Part shown: positions 63,352-64,000 of the stretch, piece after piece
Numbering within the stretch: the stretch's first letter is position 1
Layout of the letters: every line of letters begins with the position of its first letter
NCBI RefSeq assembly: GCF_030413635.1
Contig: NZ_CP129235.1
Coordinates: 3,720,001-3,784,000, forward strand
DNA from: Planococcus shenhongbingii
GTDB lineage: Bacteria; Bacillota; Bacilli; Bacillales_A; Planococcaceae
Reading direction: 5' to 3'
Length of the DNA stretch: 64,000 nt
The notes under the pieces: model-generated
What the model was told of the DNA's origin: nothing
Databases searched by the model: none
Seen by the model: only the letters and a program-made list of their open reading frames with translations
Position numbers and translations under genes: made by a program

Positions 63352-63371
63352 ACACAGAACGGAGGAACACG

Positions 63372-64000
63372 ATGTCAAAAATACTGCATGACATACAAGA
63401 AGCATTATCATATGTAAAAACAGGAGACACAGTTCTGGTCGGAGGATTCGGATTGATCGGTGCTCCCCTTACTTTAATAGATGGTTTAACTGAAAAAGAT
63501 GTCAAAGATTTGACGATTGTCAGCAATAACCTCGGTGAGTCCGGAAAAGGGCTCGGAATTTTATTGAACCAAAACAAAATCAAAAAAGGCATCGGTTCTT
63601 ATTTTACCAGCAACCGTGATGTCGGCGACAAATACCAAAAAGGCGAAATCGAACTTGAGCTTCTGCCGCAAGGCACCTTGGCGGAATCTTTGCGCGCAGG
63701 CGGCGCCGGAATTGGCGGATATTATACGACAACAGGTGTCGGTACAGACCTCGCTAAAGGTAAAGAAGAACGTGAAATTGATGGAGTGAAGTATATTCTG
63801 GAAAAAGCGATCCGTGCGGACGTCGCTTTGATCCGTGCCCATAAGGCGGATACACTGGGGAATTTAGTTTACTACAAAACTGCACGAAACTTTAATCCGC
63901 TGATGGCGACCGCTGCCAAAACCGTCATTGTTGAAGTGGATGAAATCGTCGAGCCGGGTGAGTTGAATCCGGAAGAAGTCGTGACGCCTTTCATCTATAT
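63372..64000 (+). CDS. CoA-transferase subunit A (partial, runs off window)
   Basis: The first 209 codons of a 3-oxoacid/3-oxoadipate CoA-transferase alpha subunit. The start reads MSKILHDIQEALSYVKTGDT, then VLVGGFGLIGAPLTLIDGL. Family sequences SNNLGESGKGLG, LPQGTLAESLRAGGAGIGG and RAHKADTLGNLVY follow. GGAGGAACACG precedes the ATG, 21 nt after the decarboxylase-like stop. Context suggests PcaI-like activation of 3-oxoadipate. The beta subunit would lie beyond the window. Confidence 0.88.
   Translation, partial: MSKILHDIQEALSYVKTGDTVLVGGFGLIGAPLTLIDGLTEKDVKDLTIVSNNLGESGKGLGILLNQNKIKKGIGSYFTSNRDVGDKYQKGEIELELLPQGTLAESLRAGGAGIGGYYTTTGVGTDLAKGKEEREIDGVKYILEKAIRADVALIRAHKADTLGNLVYYKTARNFNPLMATAAKTVIVEVDEIVEPGELNPEEVVTPFIY

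Noticed and set aside
1..64000. CRISPR array, prophage or transposase genes
   Set aside because: No regularly spaced direct repeats with unique spacers, and no integrase, transposase or phage structural genes were seen.

Overview
The window looks like chromosome from a Gram-positive member of the Bacillales, probably Planococcaceae or a relative. This is inferred from strong AGGAGG-type ribosome sites, frequent TTG/GTG starts, an S-box (SAM) riboswitch, the ureABCEFGD order, RibT, lipobox lipoproteins and an MPKTG sortase signal. No phage, rRNA operon or CRISPR array was seen. The species cannot be fixed from the sequence alone.

Layout. 0-3 kb: a cupin, an Ohr/OsmC-like protein lacking one catalytic cysteine, a duplicated cell-wall-anchored protein, and a decayed rpoN start. 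3.3-8.3 kb: a NikABCDE-like metal/peptide importer with both ATPases fused, next to a complete urease operon on the opposite strand (9.2-14.1 kb); together they suggest nickel supply to urease. 14.5-27.9 kb: assorted transporters and enzymes, including a SAM-riboswitch unit (flavin monooxygenase, tiny membrane protein, Na+/solute symporter), a GntR-MmgE/PrpD pair, KtrA and a PTS IIC protein.

27.9-40.4 kb is the most unusual part, a selenium region. It has selB, a SelW-like selenoprotein and selA on one strand, then tRNA-Sec, a SenB-like glycosyltransferase and a selD that itself contains Sec on the other. A PhnD/PhnE/PhnC-like ABC transporter follows, ending in a polysaccharide deacetylase gene with an in-frame UGA. 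A Sec-containing thioredoxin (WUPSC) lies at 40.1 kb. Each of these four UGA codons is followed, after 17-23 nt, by a short hairpin with a G in the first two loop positions, as expected for a bacterial SECIS. The deacetylase would be a new kind of selenoprotein. The glycosyltransferase and the transporter may add a selenosugar branch or selenium uptake to the Sec pathway.

42.1-53.4 kb holds a full carbon-phosphorus lyase operon (phnGHIJKML, a PHP-domain cyclic phosphodiesterase, then phnDCEE) with a PhnF-type regulator. 53.6-59.3 kb has two short-chain dehydrogenases, ribT, small unknowns and pabA with a pabB-pabC fusion. 59.9 kb to the end starts an aromatic ring-cleavage cluster: IclR regulator, intradiol dioxygenase, alpha/beta hydrolase, carboxymuconolactone-decarboxylase-like protein and a CoA-transferase subunit cut by the window edge. 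GC-rich dispersed repeats, often as inverted pairs, sit between genes at 8.4, 37.5, 52.5 and 59.5 kb, and a 21-bp tandem array lies at 25.9 kb.
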